Below are positions 16,757 to 26,425 of a stretch of DNA of 64,000 nucleotides, one piece after another. Location: positions 110,810 to 174,809 of the forward strand of contig JBCCGK010000009.1 of NCBI GenBank assembly GCA_039029315.1, read 5' to 3'. Position numbers and translations under genes: made by a program. Each line of letters opens with the position of its first letter. Position 1 is the stretch's first letter. Origin of the DNA: JBCCCJ01 sp039029315. Lineage in GTDB: Bacteria > Bacteroidota > Bacteroidia > J057. A model generated the notes under the pieces. It searched no databases and was not told the DNA's origin. It saw only the letters and a list, made by a program, of their open reading frames with translations.

Positions 16757-19096
16757 CACACGATACTGGAAGACCGGAAACAGGCCAATCTGATAGGTGG
16801 TCTCTAGTTCACTGCTTTTCGGATTGTAAGACTGGGTGAATATGTTTTGGTGATTGCTAATATTCTGCAAATCGACCGACCAATCCTGGGTGGTGCGTTT
16901 GCCATTCAATCGAAAGGTCAATTTGAGGTCAGAGCGAAAATATGGATCATATTGATCTTCAAATATCTGACCTGATTCAAAAATCGTCTCTCCTCTCATT
17001 CTTGAAGCAGCCAGATCGATGGGCGTAAAGCGTTTTCCACCAGCATAGGTCACCTTCGCATCAACAGACAAGGTGTTGCGTTTGCCGAGTTTCCATTCTT
17101 TTCCTCCAAGAAGATTGAGAATATAATTGCCATTGAAAATGGTATTGTAAGTCTGCTGATCACTTCCAGTATATTTTGAGTCAAATACAGAAGCTGTCAA
17201 CAAAGCGTAATAGCCATCACTGAAGAATTTTTCCAGGGTGAATTCAAAGCCGATATTGGACCCGCGACCTTCATTGACCAGACTGTCTACATTGGGAAGG
17301 GAAAAATCTGCTCCGGCATTCAACATTGAAAAGCTACTGGCACGAGATTGAACAGCCACTTGTGTCAAATTCTGATAATAACTCTCTACCTTGATTCTCC
17401 ATTGTTGACCGATGCTGACATCATATCCAAGTACCAATTGGGTACTCTTGACAAAATCCAGCTCTTTGTTCGTCTGAAGGAAGGAGCCATCTGGCAAAAG
17501 GGTTCGGAGAAAGTACACTTGAATGGGTTGCATCTGACTATGTTGTCCAATCCCCAGACTCAGTCGATGGCGCTCAGACAGCTGATAGGAGAATCCCATT
17601 CTTGGCTCCAAAGCCAGACTTCCATTCAGGCTGAGGTACTGTGCATGAAGTCCTAGATTAAGACTGACCTGATCTGTGAATCGATGTTTCCATTGCGCAT
17701 ACGCCTGGCCCAAGCTCGTTTGGTCCGTGTCATCTCTGGAAATTCGGTATCCTTTCAGCCCGACATCATATACACTATCTAGCAAATGGATGACATAGAA
17801 GTCGAACATGGCCCCAGCACGAAATTGATTTTTTGCATTGAATTTGTGATTGTACTGATAAGCAGTGCCATATTTTATTTGTGAGAAATCACTGGCAAAA
17901 AAGTGTCCGGGAATTCCATTGATATCCAGGGTATCAATCACAGTACCGGATTGTATGGCTGTGGCAGCCAACGAGATGGTCCCATAACTGGATTCACTGA
18001 ACAAATGTGTATTGCTGAGACCTATCACGCCGGAGCCTGCATCATTGTATAGATCTTGTCCACCCCCATTGAACAAACCCGTTCCATCCTGCTCACTGTC
18101 AATGAAGGAAATATTACTGACACCACCCATACCGAACAATTTCCATCGACCTGTCTTATCTGTTGGCACATCCAGTTTGAAAACCAGATCCTGGTATTGA
18201 GGCACGGCAGTTCCTGTCCCGAAACTGATTCCGAGGGCATTAAAAACGCCCAAGGTTGAATAACGATAGTTGGCAATATAAGAGGCTCGGCTGTTTTTGG
18301 ACAAAGGCCCTTCAGCTCCCAGCTCAAATCCATTGAAACCTATTTGCCCCATGAATTCATGTTGTTCATTGTTCCCTGACCGAAGCTTGAGGTCAAATAC
18401 CCCTGCCAAAGCATTGCCATATTCTGCGGGAAAAGCCCCAGTGAGAAAATCTGAATTATCGAGGTTGTTGTTGTTGAGCATGCTCACCGGACCTCCAGTA
18501 GTCCCCAAGGCACCAAAGTGATTGGGATTGGGAACGTCTATGCCTTCCAGACGCCATAAGACTCCAGTAGGAGAGTTGCCGCGGATGATGATATCATTTC
18601 GTTGATCATTGGCTCCACTGACACCAGCAAAATTTTGAGCCATTCGCGCTGGATCGTTTCTACTTCCAGCATATCGCAGGGCTTCCTCCATGCTGATTGT
18701 TCTGGCACTGACAGAGGACAATTCATTTTGCGCCTCCATTTTATCTACCTCTGCAAGAATTTCTACCTCATCAGCAGTGGTGATTTTTTCTTCCATGCCC
18801 AATTGAAGAACGACTTCTTTGCCAGCAGTTACGATGAGGTTGGCACGAGTAACAGTCTCATAGCCCAAATATCGAACCTGAACACTGTGTCGGCCCAAAG
18901 ATAGGCCCTCCAGCCGGAATTCTCCGTTCTCTTTGCTCAAGGTTCCTTTTGGTGGATCTGAACTCAGAAGAATGACCTGGGCACTGGGAAGCGGTGAAAG
19001 GGTTTGAAGGTCATATACCGTCCCACGAATGATCCCCTGAGCGGACAAGGAGAAAACTGGCAGGAACAACAGAAGGAGAGAAGAAATACATTTCAT
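16748..19096 (-). CDS. TonB-dependent receptor with carboxypeptidase-like N-terminal domain
   Basis: A 782-residue outer-membrane receptor. A signal peptide (MKCISSLLLLFLPVFSLSAQ) is followed by a carboxypeptidase-regulatory-like domain (about 21-105, GIIRGTVYDLQTLSPLPSAQ), a plug (about 125-240, with NFAGVSGANDQRNDIIIRGNSP) and a 22-strand type barrel ending in an aromatic residue (FQYRVLF). It is shorter than most SusC proteins and no SusD partner is adjacent, so it belongs to the CarboxypepD-plus-TonB group. It is convergent with the sulfatase-MFS pair. The ligand is unknown. A miniature inverted-repeat element sits 42 bp upstream of its start and may affect its expression. Confidence 0.93.
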   Translation of the reverse strand: MKCISSLLLLFLPVFSLSAQGIIRGTVYDLQTLSPLPSAQVILLSSDPPKGTLSKENGEFRLEGLSLGRHSVQVRYLGYETVTRANLIVTAGKEVVLQLGMEEKITTADEVEILAEVDKMEAQNELSSVSARTISMEEALRYAGSRNDPARMAQNFAGVSGANDQRNDIIIRGNSPTGVLWRLEGIDVPNPNHFGALGTTGGPVSMLNNNNLDNSDFLTGAFPAEYGNALAGVFDLKLRSGNNEQHEFMGQIGFNGFELGAEGPLSKNSRASYIANYRYSTLGVFNALGISFGTGTAVPQYQDLVFKLDVPTDKTGRWKLFGMGGVSNISFIDSEQDGTGLFNGGGQDLYNDAGSGVIGLSNTHLFSESSYGTISLAATAIQSGTVIDTLDINGIPGHFFASDFSQIKYGTAYQYNHKFNAKNQFRAGAMFDFYVIHLLDSVYDVGLKGYRISRDDTDQTSLGQAYAQWKHRFTDQVSLNLGLHAQYLSLNGSLALEPRMGFSYQLSERHRLSLGIGQHSQMQPIQVYFLRTLLPDGSFLQTNKELDFVKSTQLVLGYDVSIGQQWRIKVESYYQNLTQVAVQSRASSFSMLNAGADFSLPNVDSLVNEGRGSNIGFEFTLEKFFSDGYYALLTASVFDSKYTGSDQQTYNTIFNGNYILNLLGGKEWKLGKRNTLSVDAKVTYAGGKRFTPIDLAASRMRGETIFESGQIFEDQYDPYFRSDLKLTFRLNGKRTTQDWSVDLQNISNHQNIFTQSYNPKSSELETTYQIGLFPVFQYRVLF

Positions 19097-19137
19097 GAAA
19101 AAAGAATGTGTTGTTTGTAGTAAAAAGCGGAACCTTA

Positions 19138-19298
19138 GAGACTGTTTGGGAATCTGTGCTGAGAATTTTCAGGAGGTATTTTTTTCTCAGACAAGGCTCT
19201 TTTTTGTTCTCATTGTTGTGCTATGAGAACAAAAAAAGCCGCCGGATGAGGAAAAAAGACGCATACAAAAAATTAGTGATAGATGTTCAAACAGTCTC
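19138..19298. mobile_element. Miniature inverted-repeat element, copy 1 (161 bp)
   Basis: Terminal inverted repeats are GAGACTGTTTGGGAATCT (left) and, read inward from the right, GAGACTGTTTGAACATCT. The interior is itself a long imperfect palindrome centred on TTTTTTGTTCTCA / TGAGAACAAAAAAA. A second copy of the same 161-bp length lies at 51596-51756. No transposase frame is inside. Flanking bases are TTA on the left and CTA on the right, so a three-base target duplication is at best degenerate here. The remaining gap up to 19452 holds nothing I can support. Confidence 0.8.
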
Positions 19299-19452
19299 CT
19301 AGACAAAGAAGTAGGAGAAGATGAATAAAAATAGAATACGTAAAAATAAAAGAATGGTGATCATGATAGGGAAAAATGTTGAGTTGGTTTGCTTGGAGGT
19401 ATCACTGGCATATGTGATGGCGGTCCTCCGAGCTATGAGGGTGGCTAGAGAA

Positions 19453-20139
19453 TCAGGCAATGACTTTCTTCTTTCGGTATTGATTGACCGTATATCTGAT
19501 GCCAATGACGCCGACGATACTTGGCGCGATCCAGGGAATCACAGCCCAATATCCAGGAAACAGGGGCTGGAAAAATCGACTGGCACCGAAGACGAAGAAT
19601 GCGGTATAGGCAGCAATGCCACTGGTACACATCCCAACCAAATGTTCTTTAAACCATTCGGTTTCTTTGGGAGGATTCTTGAGTTCTCTGATGAGTCCCG
19701 GCAAATCCGAAACACCCAATCCTCCAAAAATAAACATCAACACTGCTGTTCCTTTTCCATTCAGTGAAATGCCGTAAGCGATCAAAGCGATGCCGGCCAG
19801 CACGATGGCACTCTTAAAGATCAGATGAATGGTCTGATAAGTCGGAGACAGGCCTTTTTTCTGTTTCAGAATAGCGATTCCATAAAAAAGAGGATTTGCG
19901 GTGATGAGGGAAATAAATCCGAGGAAGGCCCCCATGATGGTTTCGCCTGTGAGGAGATTTTCTACACTGAGGATAGCAGCAGAGATGACAACAACCCACA
20001 TCAGCCGAACATAAATTTTGCCTATAAGTCGATGGTTTTTTCCTCCTTTTCGTGTGAAGACAGGAATCCAGAAGAGGATGATACTGATGAAACCGGCCAC
20101 TATGTGTAGGGTGAGAAGAGAGCTTGAAATAAAACCCAT
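19453..20139 (-). CDS. Integral membrane protein (DUF2306-like)
   Basis: A 228-residue protein with about seven predicted helices (SSSLLTLHIVAGFISIILFWIPVF, LMWVVVISAAILSVEN, IMGAFLGFISLITA and others). The opening HIVAGFISIILFWIPVFTRKGGKNHRLIGKIYV is the hallmark of the DUF2306 group, where a histidine-containing first helix is followed by a charged HRLIG loop. The function is not established. ATG 20139 is chosen because the frame upstream is Ser/Pro-rich and not membrane-like. It follows the LytTR regulator gene on the same strand with a 194-bp gap. Confidence 0.75.
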   Translation of the reverse strand: MGFISSSLLTLHIVAGFISIILFWIPVFTRKGGKNHRLIGKIYVRLMWVVVISAAILSVENLLTGETIMGAFLGFISLITANPLFYGIAILKQKKGLSPTYQTIHLIFKSAIVLAGIALIAYGISLNGKGTAVLMFIFGGLGVSDLPGLIRELKNPPKETEWFKEHLVGMCTSGIAAYTAFFVFGASRFFQPLFPGYWAVIPWIAPSIVGVIGIRYTVNQYRKKKVIA

Positions 20140-20333
20140 GAGTGAAATGTTTTTCCTAAAGGACGGGCTTTCTGGTACGCTGGATGGAGATTTGGGACGA
20201 ATGACAAAGCTTTGTGATGAACAACATTGCTGTGGGACGAATGACAAACCAGTGGGAGGAACGAATCAGGAAAAATTGGATAACCTGAGAAAAATGACTC
20301 TCAGCTTTTGCGCAGGGTTTTTTTGAGTGGGGC

Positions 20334-21206
20334 TTAACTCAGCAATTTCTTCAGGACGGGAATATAGGATCTGGACACTGGGATTTCTGTACCGCTAACG
20401 GCCTGAAGGGTGAGTTTTAATCCTTGAGCATTCCCGTTTACCTTTTCGATCACATCAATATTCACCAAATAGGAACGATGACATCTGATCATGGAACTAT
20501 CCGCCAATTGCGATTCCATATTGGCAATGGTGCTTCGGATTACTTCTTTCTTCAAGCGATCCTCCTCCAGATAATAGACCGATACATAATTTTGCATGGC
20601 TTCGACATATCGAAGGGATTCTGTTGGAATGTCAATCGGATTGCCTGGGCTAGGGGAGAGGTGAACAAGTGAAGTGGTGGTCTCCAAGGCGGCATCCTGT
20701 AGACCCGATGCCGGATGAATCTGCTCGGCTTGATGTTGATAGGTCCGGGCGGCCCTTAGTTGTATCATGAGACCTGAGAAAACAATAGGAAAAATGCCAA
20801 CCATCACTGTATTCCCTAACATCTGCACCAGAAACAGGGGTTTCAGCATATTCCAGCCAAAGACGTAATTGATAAACAAAAAATTGCCAAAAGCGATCCA
20901 GAGAATCAATCCAGTGGAATTAATGATCCATTTTTGAAGAGTCCAGGAGGGAAGATCCATCTGGATTCTAAACGCATACCTGTTCAGCAATTCATACAAT
21001 AGTCCAAAAGCCACGGTCACAACTCCAAATCCAAAACAAATCCAGAGAAGATCTCGCCCAGAAACACCCCTCATCCCAAAGGGTTGGATCAAATACAGGA
21101 ACAGGCTGACAAACAAGCCTACCCCCAATAAGCTCAGGAAAGATTGTTTCAGATTTTTTCGATCAGGAAATGGTTCTTGTAGTCGTTCCCGAAGTTCTTT
21201 GATCAT
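20334..21206 (-). CDS. Membrane-anchored LytTR transcriptional regulator
   Basis: A 290-residue protein. Residues about 20-155 hold four predicted membrane helices (LLGVGLFVSLFLYLIQPFG, LLWICFGFGVVTVAFGLLY, INSTGLILWIAFGNFLFI, TVMVGIFPIVFSGLMI). A linker leads to a LytTR DNA-binding domain at about 190-290 (SLRYVEAMQNYVSVYYLE, SMIRCHRSYLVNIDVIEKV). There is no receiver domain, so it is not a classical response regulator; the membrane part probably senses directly or through a partner. This arrangement is common in Bacteroidota. The neighbouring membrane protein gene downstream may be a target or partner. Confidence 0.9.
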   Translation of the reverse strand: MIKELRERLQEPFPDRKNLKQSFLSLLGVGLFVSLFLYLIQPFGMRGVSGRDLLWICFGFGVVTVAFGLLYELLNRYAFRIQMDLPSWTLQKWIINSTGLILWIAFGNFLFINYVFGWNMLKPLFLVQMLGNTVMVGIFPIVFSGLMIQLRAARTYQHQAEQIHPASGLQDAALETTTSLVHLSPSPGNPIDIPTESLRYVEAMQNYVSVYYLEEDRLKKEVIRSTIANMESQLADSSMIRCHRSYLVNIDVIEKVNGNAQGLKLTLQAVSGTEIPVSRSYIPVLKKLLS

Positions 21207-21269
21207 GCTTAGGTATTCTGCTCCTGCAAATTACGATGGAATACAGGCATAGGCAAGCGCAAACAAACA

Positions 21270-21295
21270 TCCCGCCAGACATCAGTCTGACGGGA
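21270..21295 (-). terminator. Probable terminator hairpin
   Basis: TCCCGCCAGAC pairs with GTCTGACGGGA with one mismatch around an ATCA loop. It lies downstream of the 131-residue gene that ends at 21351. The following minus-strand bases (ATGTTTGTTTG) are only moderately T-rich. Confidence 0.45.
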
Positions 21296-21350
21296 GCAGA
21301 AAGAATCTCCGATTGATTCTCAAGAGTTCATATCGAAGAAAACCTGACGA

Positions 21351-21746
21351 TCAAAACATGTCAAAGCTTCTCCTGCGGAAGCCTTGTTCTGTGTTCCCTA
21401 TATGTAGCATATAGGCTCCTGAAGGTAGATTTTTGATGTCAATACTCCATTTTGTTTGATTGACTTTGATAGGACCTTTTCGAATGATTTTTTCTTCAGA
21501 ATTGACAATTCTCCATTCCAGAGCTTCTGTAGTCCGTCGACTAAACCTGACCTTGAGCAGGAGTTGATAAGAAGTTGGATAAATAGAAAGCATAAACGCA
21601 GGTAGTTGAGACCTATTGAGAGATAAAGAGTCGGGAGACACCAATTGAGTTGTGTTATTTGTTTGCTGCTCCGCGTCCTGCGCTGAACCAGAAACCAGGC
21701 CGGAAAACAACAACACTGTCAAGAGAAATCGGATGATCAAGTTCAT
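21351..21746 (-). CDS. Short secreted protein made mostly of a sorting-domain-like fold
   Basis: A 131-residue protein with a signal peptide (MNLIIRFLLTVLLFSGLVSGSAQ), a Thr/Ser/Gln-rich spacer and then about 80 residues (LSIYPTSYQLLLKVRFSRR..LPSGAYMLHIGNTEQGFRRRSF) that follow the pattern of a T9SS C-terminal domain: YP near the start, alternating strands, and GxYxLxI near the end. The usual YPNP is altered to YPTS. It has no cargo domain. It lies 65 bp downstream of a full-size T9SS protein gene on the same strand. Whether it is exported by T9SS or acts as an accessory is unknown. Confidence 0.6.
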   Translation of the reverse strand: MNLIIRFLLTVLLFSGLVSGSAQDAEQQTNNTTQLVSPDSLSLNRSQLPAFMLSIYPTSYQLLLKVRFSRRTTEALEWRIVNSEEKIIRKGPIKVNQTKWSIDIKNLPSGAYMLHIGNTEQGFRRRSFDMF

Positions 21747-21810
21747 ATGAATTGTGATAAGTGTGGATGAAAAGGATCTGAATCTATCAAGGCAAAGAGC
21801 CAGAGAACAA

Positions 21811-23586
21811 TTAATGCTTTAGAAGTAAACGTCTCGTCAAAGGCTGATACCCTTCAGTACTAAGGGTAAGGAAATAGACACCCTCTGAGGCATATGGAAT
21901 TTGTAAAGATTGTGTTTGGCCACTTTGATTGGCAGAAAATTGCTTTCGTACTATTCGTCTTCCTTTCATGTCATATACCTCTACCATAGTTGCTTGTTGG
22001 AGGGAAGGTAAGTCCAGATACATGAGGCCAGATGTAGGATTAGGGAAAATAGACAAAGAGAAATTTGGGATTGAGGGATTGTTGGCAGTGGGAATTCCGC
22101 GATACATGGCCACAAAAGCATCGTTGAAAATGCCTGAGGCAGTGAGGGTCGTGGAGCTAAATTCTGCTGTGCCTATGAAATCTCCGACAATGACGAGGGA
22201 ATCCACTTTGTCATGGATACTTGGATGGGTGATCGCTCGGGGAGCTTCCCATGAACTTCCTGTCTCTGCCTGATCGACCCACTCCAGCATGTTTTGTGGA
22301 CAGTATCTCGCAATAAAGAAAGCGCGCACATTGACAGGACTGAGGCTGGTCCCCCCGAAGTCTGCATTGGAGGAGGAAAAATAGCCCGTCACATATAGAT
22401 TGTCTTGCTCATCCAAACACAGAGCAGAACCTTCTTCATCGCCGAAACCTCCAGCTTGTTGCAGCCATGTCAGGTTTCCATTCGGATCATATCTTGCAAT
22501 AAAGATGTCGCGTTTGTTGAAGTTGTTGAGCAAAGTCTCTGTTGCGTGACTTGCATCATCGCTGAATCCAGCATCATCCGAATAGGCTCCGGTAATATAA
22601 GTATCCCCATTTGAATTGATCGCTACATCCAGTGCCCAATCAGGTTCTGGGCTTCCTCCGGTTTGCACCCAGATGGGTTGACCATTTACCGTATCAATTC
22701 GAGTAAGAAAGATATCTCGCTCTCCTTTAGAGCTTATCGTGGTCGTAGTAAATCCCTGCACAGGATCATCTTCTCCAAAAGTAGCAGTTCCCGTATAGTG
22801 TCCTGTCACCATCAGCCGATCTCCCCTTAATTCCATGCCTTGTGCCCAATCAAAATTGGATCTTCTTTCGGGGCTTCCTGCCTTTTTTGCCCAATAAGCA
22901 AGTCCATCAGCTCGCAAGCGCATGATCAATACATCAGAAAATCCGGCAGCACTGAGCAAGAAAGTGTCTGAGGCTTCATACATCATGGTGTTTGCATTGT
23001 ATCGGGGAACACTGTCAATCACCAGATCATCCTCAAAATATCCAGCTACGAACACATCTCCTGTTGGACAGGTAGCAATGTCGAATCCTTCCACAAAGGA
23101 AGCGGCATTGCCTCCCCAGGATCTGAAGTAGCCTAAGTCTCCAGTAGCAGGATCAAACTGAGCAACGAAAAGGTCTCGTCCTCCTGAGGTAGCAAAAGTA
23201 GACGGATCACCAGCAGAAAATGTCAAACTTCCATTGAACCAACCCGTGGTATATAACATCCCATCAAATCCCAGTTCTACAGCGGTGATATGACATTCTC
23301 CTGTCCCAGATGAGGAATTGATCCAAATCAGAGAGCCATCAATCCCATATTTGGCGATAAATCCATCCTGTCCACCAGCTGAGTTCAGGGTCGTACTCCC
23401 AAACTGTGCAGTACCGGAATAGTAGCCAGCTACATACAGATCCTTCTGATCATCATGGATCACATCCAAAGCGACCTCCTGATCTGTTCCTCCTCCTTGC
23501 TGCGCCCATTCCCAAACCTGAGCAGAAGATGAAACAAAATGAAGGGCAAGCATAATAGCCAAAACATATTTGATGATCGGGTTCAT
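21811..23586 (-). CDS. T9SS-exported SBBP-repeat beta-propeller protein
   Basis: About 591 residues from ATG 23586 (an ATG at 23598 is also possible). A signal peptide (MNPIIKYVLAIMLALHFVSSSAQ) precedes repeated SBBP units of roughly 50-60 residues, each with a pattern such as DLYVAGYYSGTAQFGSTTL..DGFIAKYGIDGSLIW; I can see about seven. The last 80 residues are a T9SS type A sorting domain (LSIFPNPTSGLMYLDLPS..VEVYDMKGRRIVRKQFS..GVYFLTLSTEGYQPLTRRLLL). Such propellers are surface or released proteins of unknown binding function. It is the first of three T9SS cargo genes in a row on this strand. Confidence 0.85.
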   Translation of the reverse strand: MNPIIKYVLAIMLALHFVSSSAQVWEWAQQGGGTDQEVALDVIHDDQKDLYVAGYYSGTAQFGSTTLNSAGGQDGFIAKYGIDGSLIWINSSSGTGECHITAVELGFDGMLYTTGWFNGSLTFSAGDPSTFATSGGRDLFVAQFDPATGDLGYFRSWGGNAASFVEGFDIATCPTGDVFVAGYFEDDLVIDSVPRYNANTMMYEASDTFLLSAAGFSDVLIMRLRADGLAYWAKKAGSPERRSNFDWAQGMELRGDRLMVTGHYTGTATFGEDDPVQGFTTTTISSKGERDIFLTRIDTVNGQPIWVQTGGSPEPDWALDVAINSNGDTYITGAYSDDAGFSDDASHATETLLNNFNKRDIFIARYDPNGNLTWLQQAGGFGDEEGSALCLDEQDNLYVTGYFSSSNADFGGTSLSPVNVRAFFIARYCPQNMLEWVDQAETGSSWEAPRAITHPSIHDKVDSLVIVGDFIGTAEFSSTTLTASGIFNDAFVAMYRGIPTANNPSIPNFSLSIFPNPTSGLMYLDLPSLQQATMVEVYDMKGRRIVRKQFSANQSGQTQSLQIPYASEGVYFLTLSTEGYQPLTRRLLLKH

Positions 23587-23672
23587 GTGAGTTGACATGT
23601 TTTGTGTTTTGATTTTGGATGTTGCGAAGCAATTGTGTTACCAATGAGGATGAGGTTCCGAATGTGATTGTA

Positions 23673-26285
23673 TCACTGCCTGATGATCCATTTCCTGGTC
23701 CAGGGCTGATATCCGGTGGTTGTGAGTCTGACGATATAAACACCATCTGAGGCTTGAGGAAGATTTAGGCTTTGCCTTTGTCCGCTTTCGGCTGGTGAAT
23801 ATGCTGTTTGAAGCATGCGTCTTCCTCTCAGATCAAATACTTCCAGGATGGCTTCATGCTGAAGTGATGGCAAGTCCAGATAAGTCTGTCCCTGACTGGG
23901 ATTGGGATAGAGCTTGATCGAGAGCTGTGCTACATCTTCCAGATCAGTTATTGTAAAGTAAAATGCAAGAGAAATGCCAGAACATCCATTGGAGGAATCT
24001 ACTTGTACCACATAGTTCCCACTTTGACTTGGGACAAAATACGGACCACTCGCCAGGACAGAATCCGTTCCTTCCAACATCCAGACATAAGAATCATATG
24101 TAGACATTGTGTACAATGTGTCATTTCCCAATTTGTCAATCATTGGGCTGGGACTCGCTATACTATTGAGGATGATCGATTGCGAAGCGGCTTGACAGCC
24201 ATGTGAATTCGTAACAGTGGCATGATATGTTCCGCCAGAGCTTGCAAAAAAACTATCTTCGGAGGCATGTGGGATACTGATGTTATCCAGATACCATTGG
24301 ATAGTCAGATTGCTTTCTGGGGTGAACAACTCCAATATTAAGTCTTCTCCATGGCAAAAACTGCTGTCTTCACCGACTTCTATACGAATCCAGGGCGCTA
24401 CTGGCTTGGGCCATACCTGAATGGAAACGGTATCTGATTCACTGCTACATTGGCTTACACTGCTCACTTGCAGATGATAGGTGCCAGAGGTGGCAGCCAA
24501 ATATTGATTCTGAATGGCTCCACTGATGGGGAGACCATCTCGATGCCATTGATAACTGACATTGCTCACATTGGTGCCAAGGATTGCCGCATCTCCTTCA
24601 CACAAGGGTGTAGAAGCCGTGACTTGAACGGTGGGAACGGGTGGGACCACGCCAAACTGCAAGTCAAAAGGAGTGGAAATTTTTTGACAAAAATTACTAT
24701 TGGTCGCTATCACCTGATACTGACCATCTTGATTGGTATTCAGACTGCTACTTGTCTCACCGGGAAGATTCACGCCATTGCGTTGCCACTGGTAGAAAAC
24801 TCCCGAATCCGGCTGAAAACTTAAGAGAGCTGTACTTCCCTGGCAAGGCATACTGACAGGTCCTGAAATATTGGGAGCTGCTGGGGCACTCATCATAGTA
24901 ACCTGGATGTGCTGGGAAGAATCCTTCCCACAAGGACTCCACCAGGTGAGCCAGTAATCTCCCGTTTGTGTGATAATCAGGCTGTCGAGTGGTTTCCCCC
25001 AAAGTACCTGACTCCCATTATACCAGCGATAAGCAGTAGGAGGAATCGGCGTAGGTGGTGGATACAAGACAAAGGTATCGCCCTGGCATAAGATCTGATT
25101 ACCTGGAGGAGAAATAAGTATTGGATCATTGGGGAAGAAAGTAATGGTACGCGCTGGACCAAATTTCACACATCCTTCTCTGCTTATCTGGACGAAATAG
25201 GTTCCCGTTTCTGTAATGGAATAAGTTTTTGATGTTTGTCCTGGGACGGCCACGCTGTCCTTGAACCATTGAAGTTGGTATAAAGCATGAGAATAGGTTG
25301 CTAGTGTGACAGTATCTCCTTCACAAAATAGCGATCCATTCCCCGGACCTGTTCCAAATACACCATGAGGCATCCCTATCACCAGGACATTGAATTCCTC
25401 TGAGCTGGGCTGGCATCCACCAGTTGGATCAATGGCTTCTACTGTAAAATGTCTCGTAGTGTGGAGATTGAGTATGGAAATAGAATATTCCAGGGTATCA
25501 TCTGTCGCATTGGGGATAGGCGTACCATCTTCATACCATTGGTAGATTAATCCAGAATCTGATTGAGCAATGAGGGTAAAGCTTTCTCCATCACATACGG
25601 TATCAGGTCCGACAATCACAGGTGGCGTTGGACCATAATCAGCAATGATATCTCTCGAATAAGGAGGCGTAAGAGGAATGCTATCGATCACCCAACTGAC
25701 AGTCATATTGATATTGCTAAAGCTACCGCTGCCTCCGGGGATGTTAAGTGTAACATTGTCGATGAAATCATGGCCTCCAACCTGATCCCGATCCCACACA
25801 TTGACAGTGTAGCTTTGCAGCCCTAATGCCCGATTTGGATAGATAGTATAGGGAAGAGTAACATTTAATTGCTGGTGTGGATTGGTACTAAAATTATGCT
25901 GTGAACACTGCGATCCACTGACAGTGATGTATGGATCAGGCTTGACATCTACTGGCCAAGTATACCACAAGGAGGTTTTAAAGGAATGAAAGGTAAATGA
26001 CCTGAGGATGTAAATGAAAGAATCTCCTTGGATCGTCAAAGAGGCTGGGAAGGTATCCGCTGCGGTGTAGACATGCTGCGTATGCATGCTAGTGGTATCC
26101 ATATTCCCATCCCCAAAGTCCCAGTGGTAGGTATAGCCACAGAGATCGGGATAGCGATTGGTGAAGAATACCGTATCATCGACGCAAATCGAGGTATCAG
26201 AAGGGATGAATAAGGGGATGCTATTTTGCGCATACATGCTCAAGCAGAACAACATTGCAGAGATACAGGAGAGAGTAGTTTTCAT
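23673..26285 (-). CDS. T9SS-exported PKD/Ig-like repeat protein, paralogue A
   Basis: An 870-residue protein from ATG 26285 (signal peptide MKTTLSCISAMLFCLSMYAQ). Residues about 30-95 form a PKD-type domain (YTYHWDFGDGNMDTTSMHTQHVY). From about 230 onward come Ig-like units recognisable by CDGESFTL.., YQWYEDGTPIP.. and QCxG patterns, about seven in all, followed by a T9SS sorting domain (LYPNPSQGQTYLDLPS..GVYIVRLTTTGYQPWTRKWII). The same order is found in the next gene upstream, so the two arose by duplication. Predicted to be a long fibrous surface protein or adhesin; no catalytic domain is evident. Confidence 0.88.
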   Translation of the reverse strand: MKTTLSCISAMLFCLSMYAQNSIPLFIPSDTSICVDDTVFFTNRYPDLCGYTYHWDFGDGNMDTTSMHTQHVYTAADTFPASLTIQGDSFIYILRSFTFHSFKTSLWYTWPVDVKPDPYITVSGSQCSQHNFSTNPHQQLNVTLPYTIYPNRALGLQSYTVNVWDRDQVGGHDFIDNVTLNIPGGSGSFSNINMTVSWVIDSIPLTPPYSRDIIADYGPTPPVIVGPDTVCDGESFTLIAQSDSGLIYQWYEDGTPIPNATDDTLEYSISILNLHTTRHFTVEAIDPTGGCQPSSEEFNVLVIGMPHGVFGTGPGNGSLFCEGDTVTLATYSHALYQLQWFKDSVAVPGQTSKTYSITETGTYFVQISREGCVKFGPARTITFFPNDPILISPPGNQILCQGDTFVLYPPPTPIPPTAYRWYNGSQVLWGKPLDSLIITQTGDYWLTWWSPCGKDSSQHIQVTMMSAPAAPNISGPVSMPCQGSTALLSFQPDSGVFYQWQRNGVNLPGETSSSLNTNQDGQYQVIATNSNFCQKISTPFDLQFGVVPPVPTVQVTASTPLCEGDAAILGTNVSNVSYQWHRDGLPISGAIQNQYLAATSGTYHLQVSSVSQCSSESDTVSIQVWPKPVAPWIRIEVGEDSSFCHGEDLILELFTPESNLTIQWYLDNISIPHASEDSFFASSGGTYHATVTNSHGCQAASQSIILNSIASPSPMIDKLGNDTLYTMSTYDSYVWMLEGTDSVLASGPYFVPSQSGNYVVQVDSSNGCSGISLAFYFTITDLEDVAQLSIKLYPNPSQGQTYLDLPSLQHEAILEVFDLRGRRMLQTAYSPAESGQRQSLNLPQASDGVYIVRLTTTGYQPWTRKWIIRQ

Positions 26286-26425
26286 CGTGCAAGTATCAGT
26301 TAGGTGTGAGAATGAATGTTTCCTCAATCTATGGTTCTGGTTTTGTTCCTTCTACCTCCAATGAGCAAATAGGAAGATTGAAAGGATCAATGGGAGAATG
26401 AACTGAGCAGTTATATGAGTTTTTT

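Noticed and set aside
19299..19505. A 68-codon minus-strand frame after the DUF2306-like gene
   Set aside because: It starts inside that gene's end, has no ribosome site and no recognisable features beyond a hydrophobic tail.
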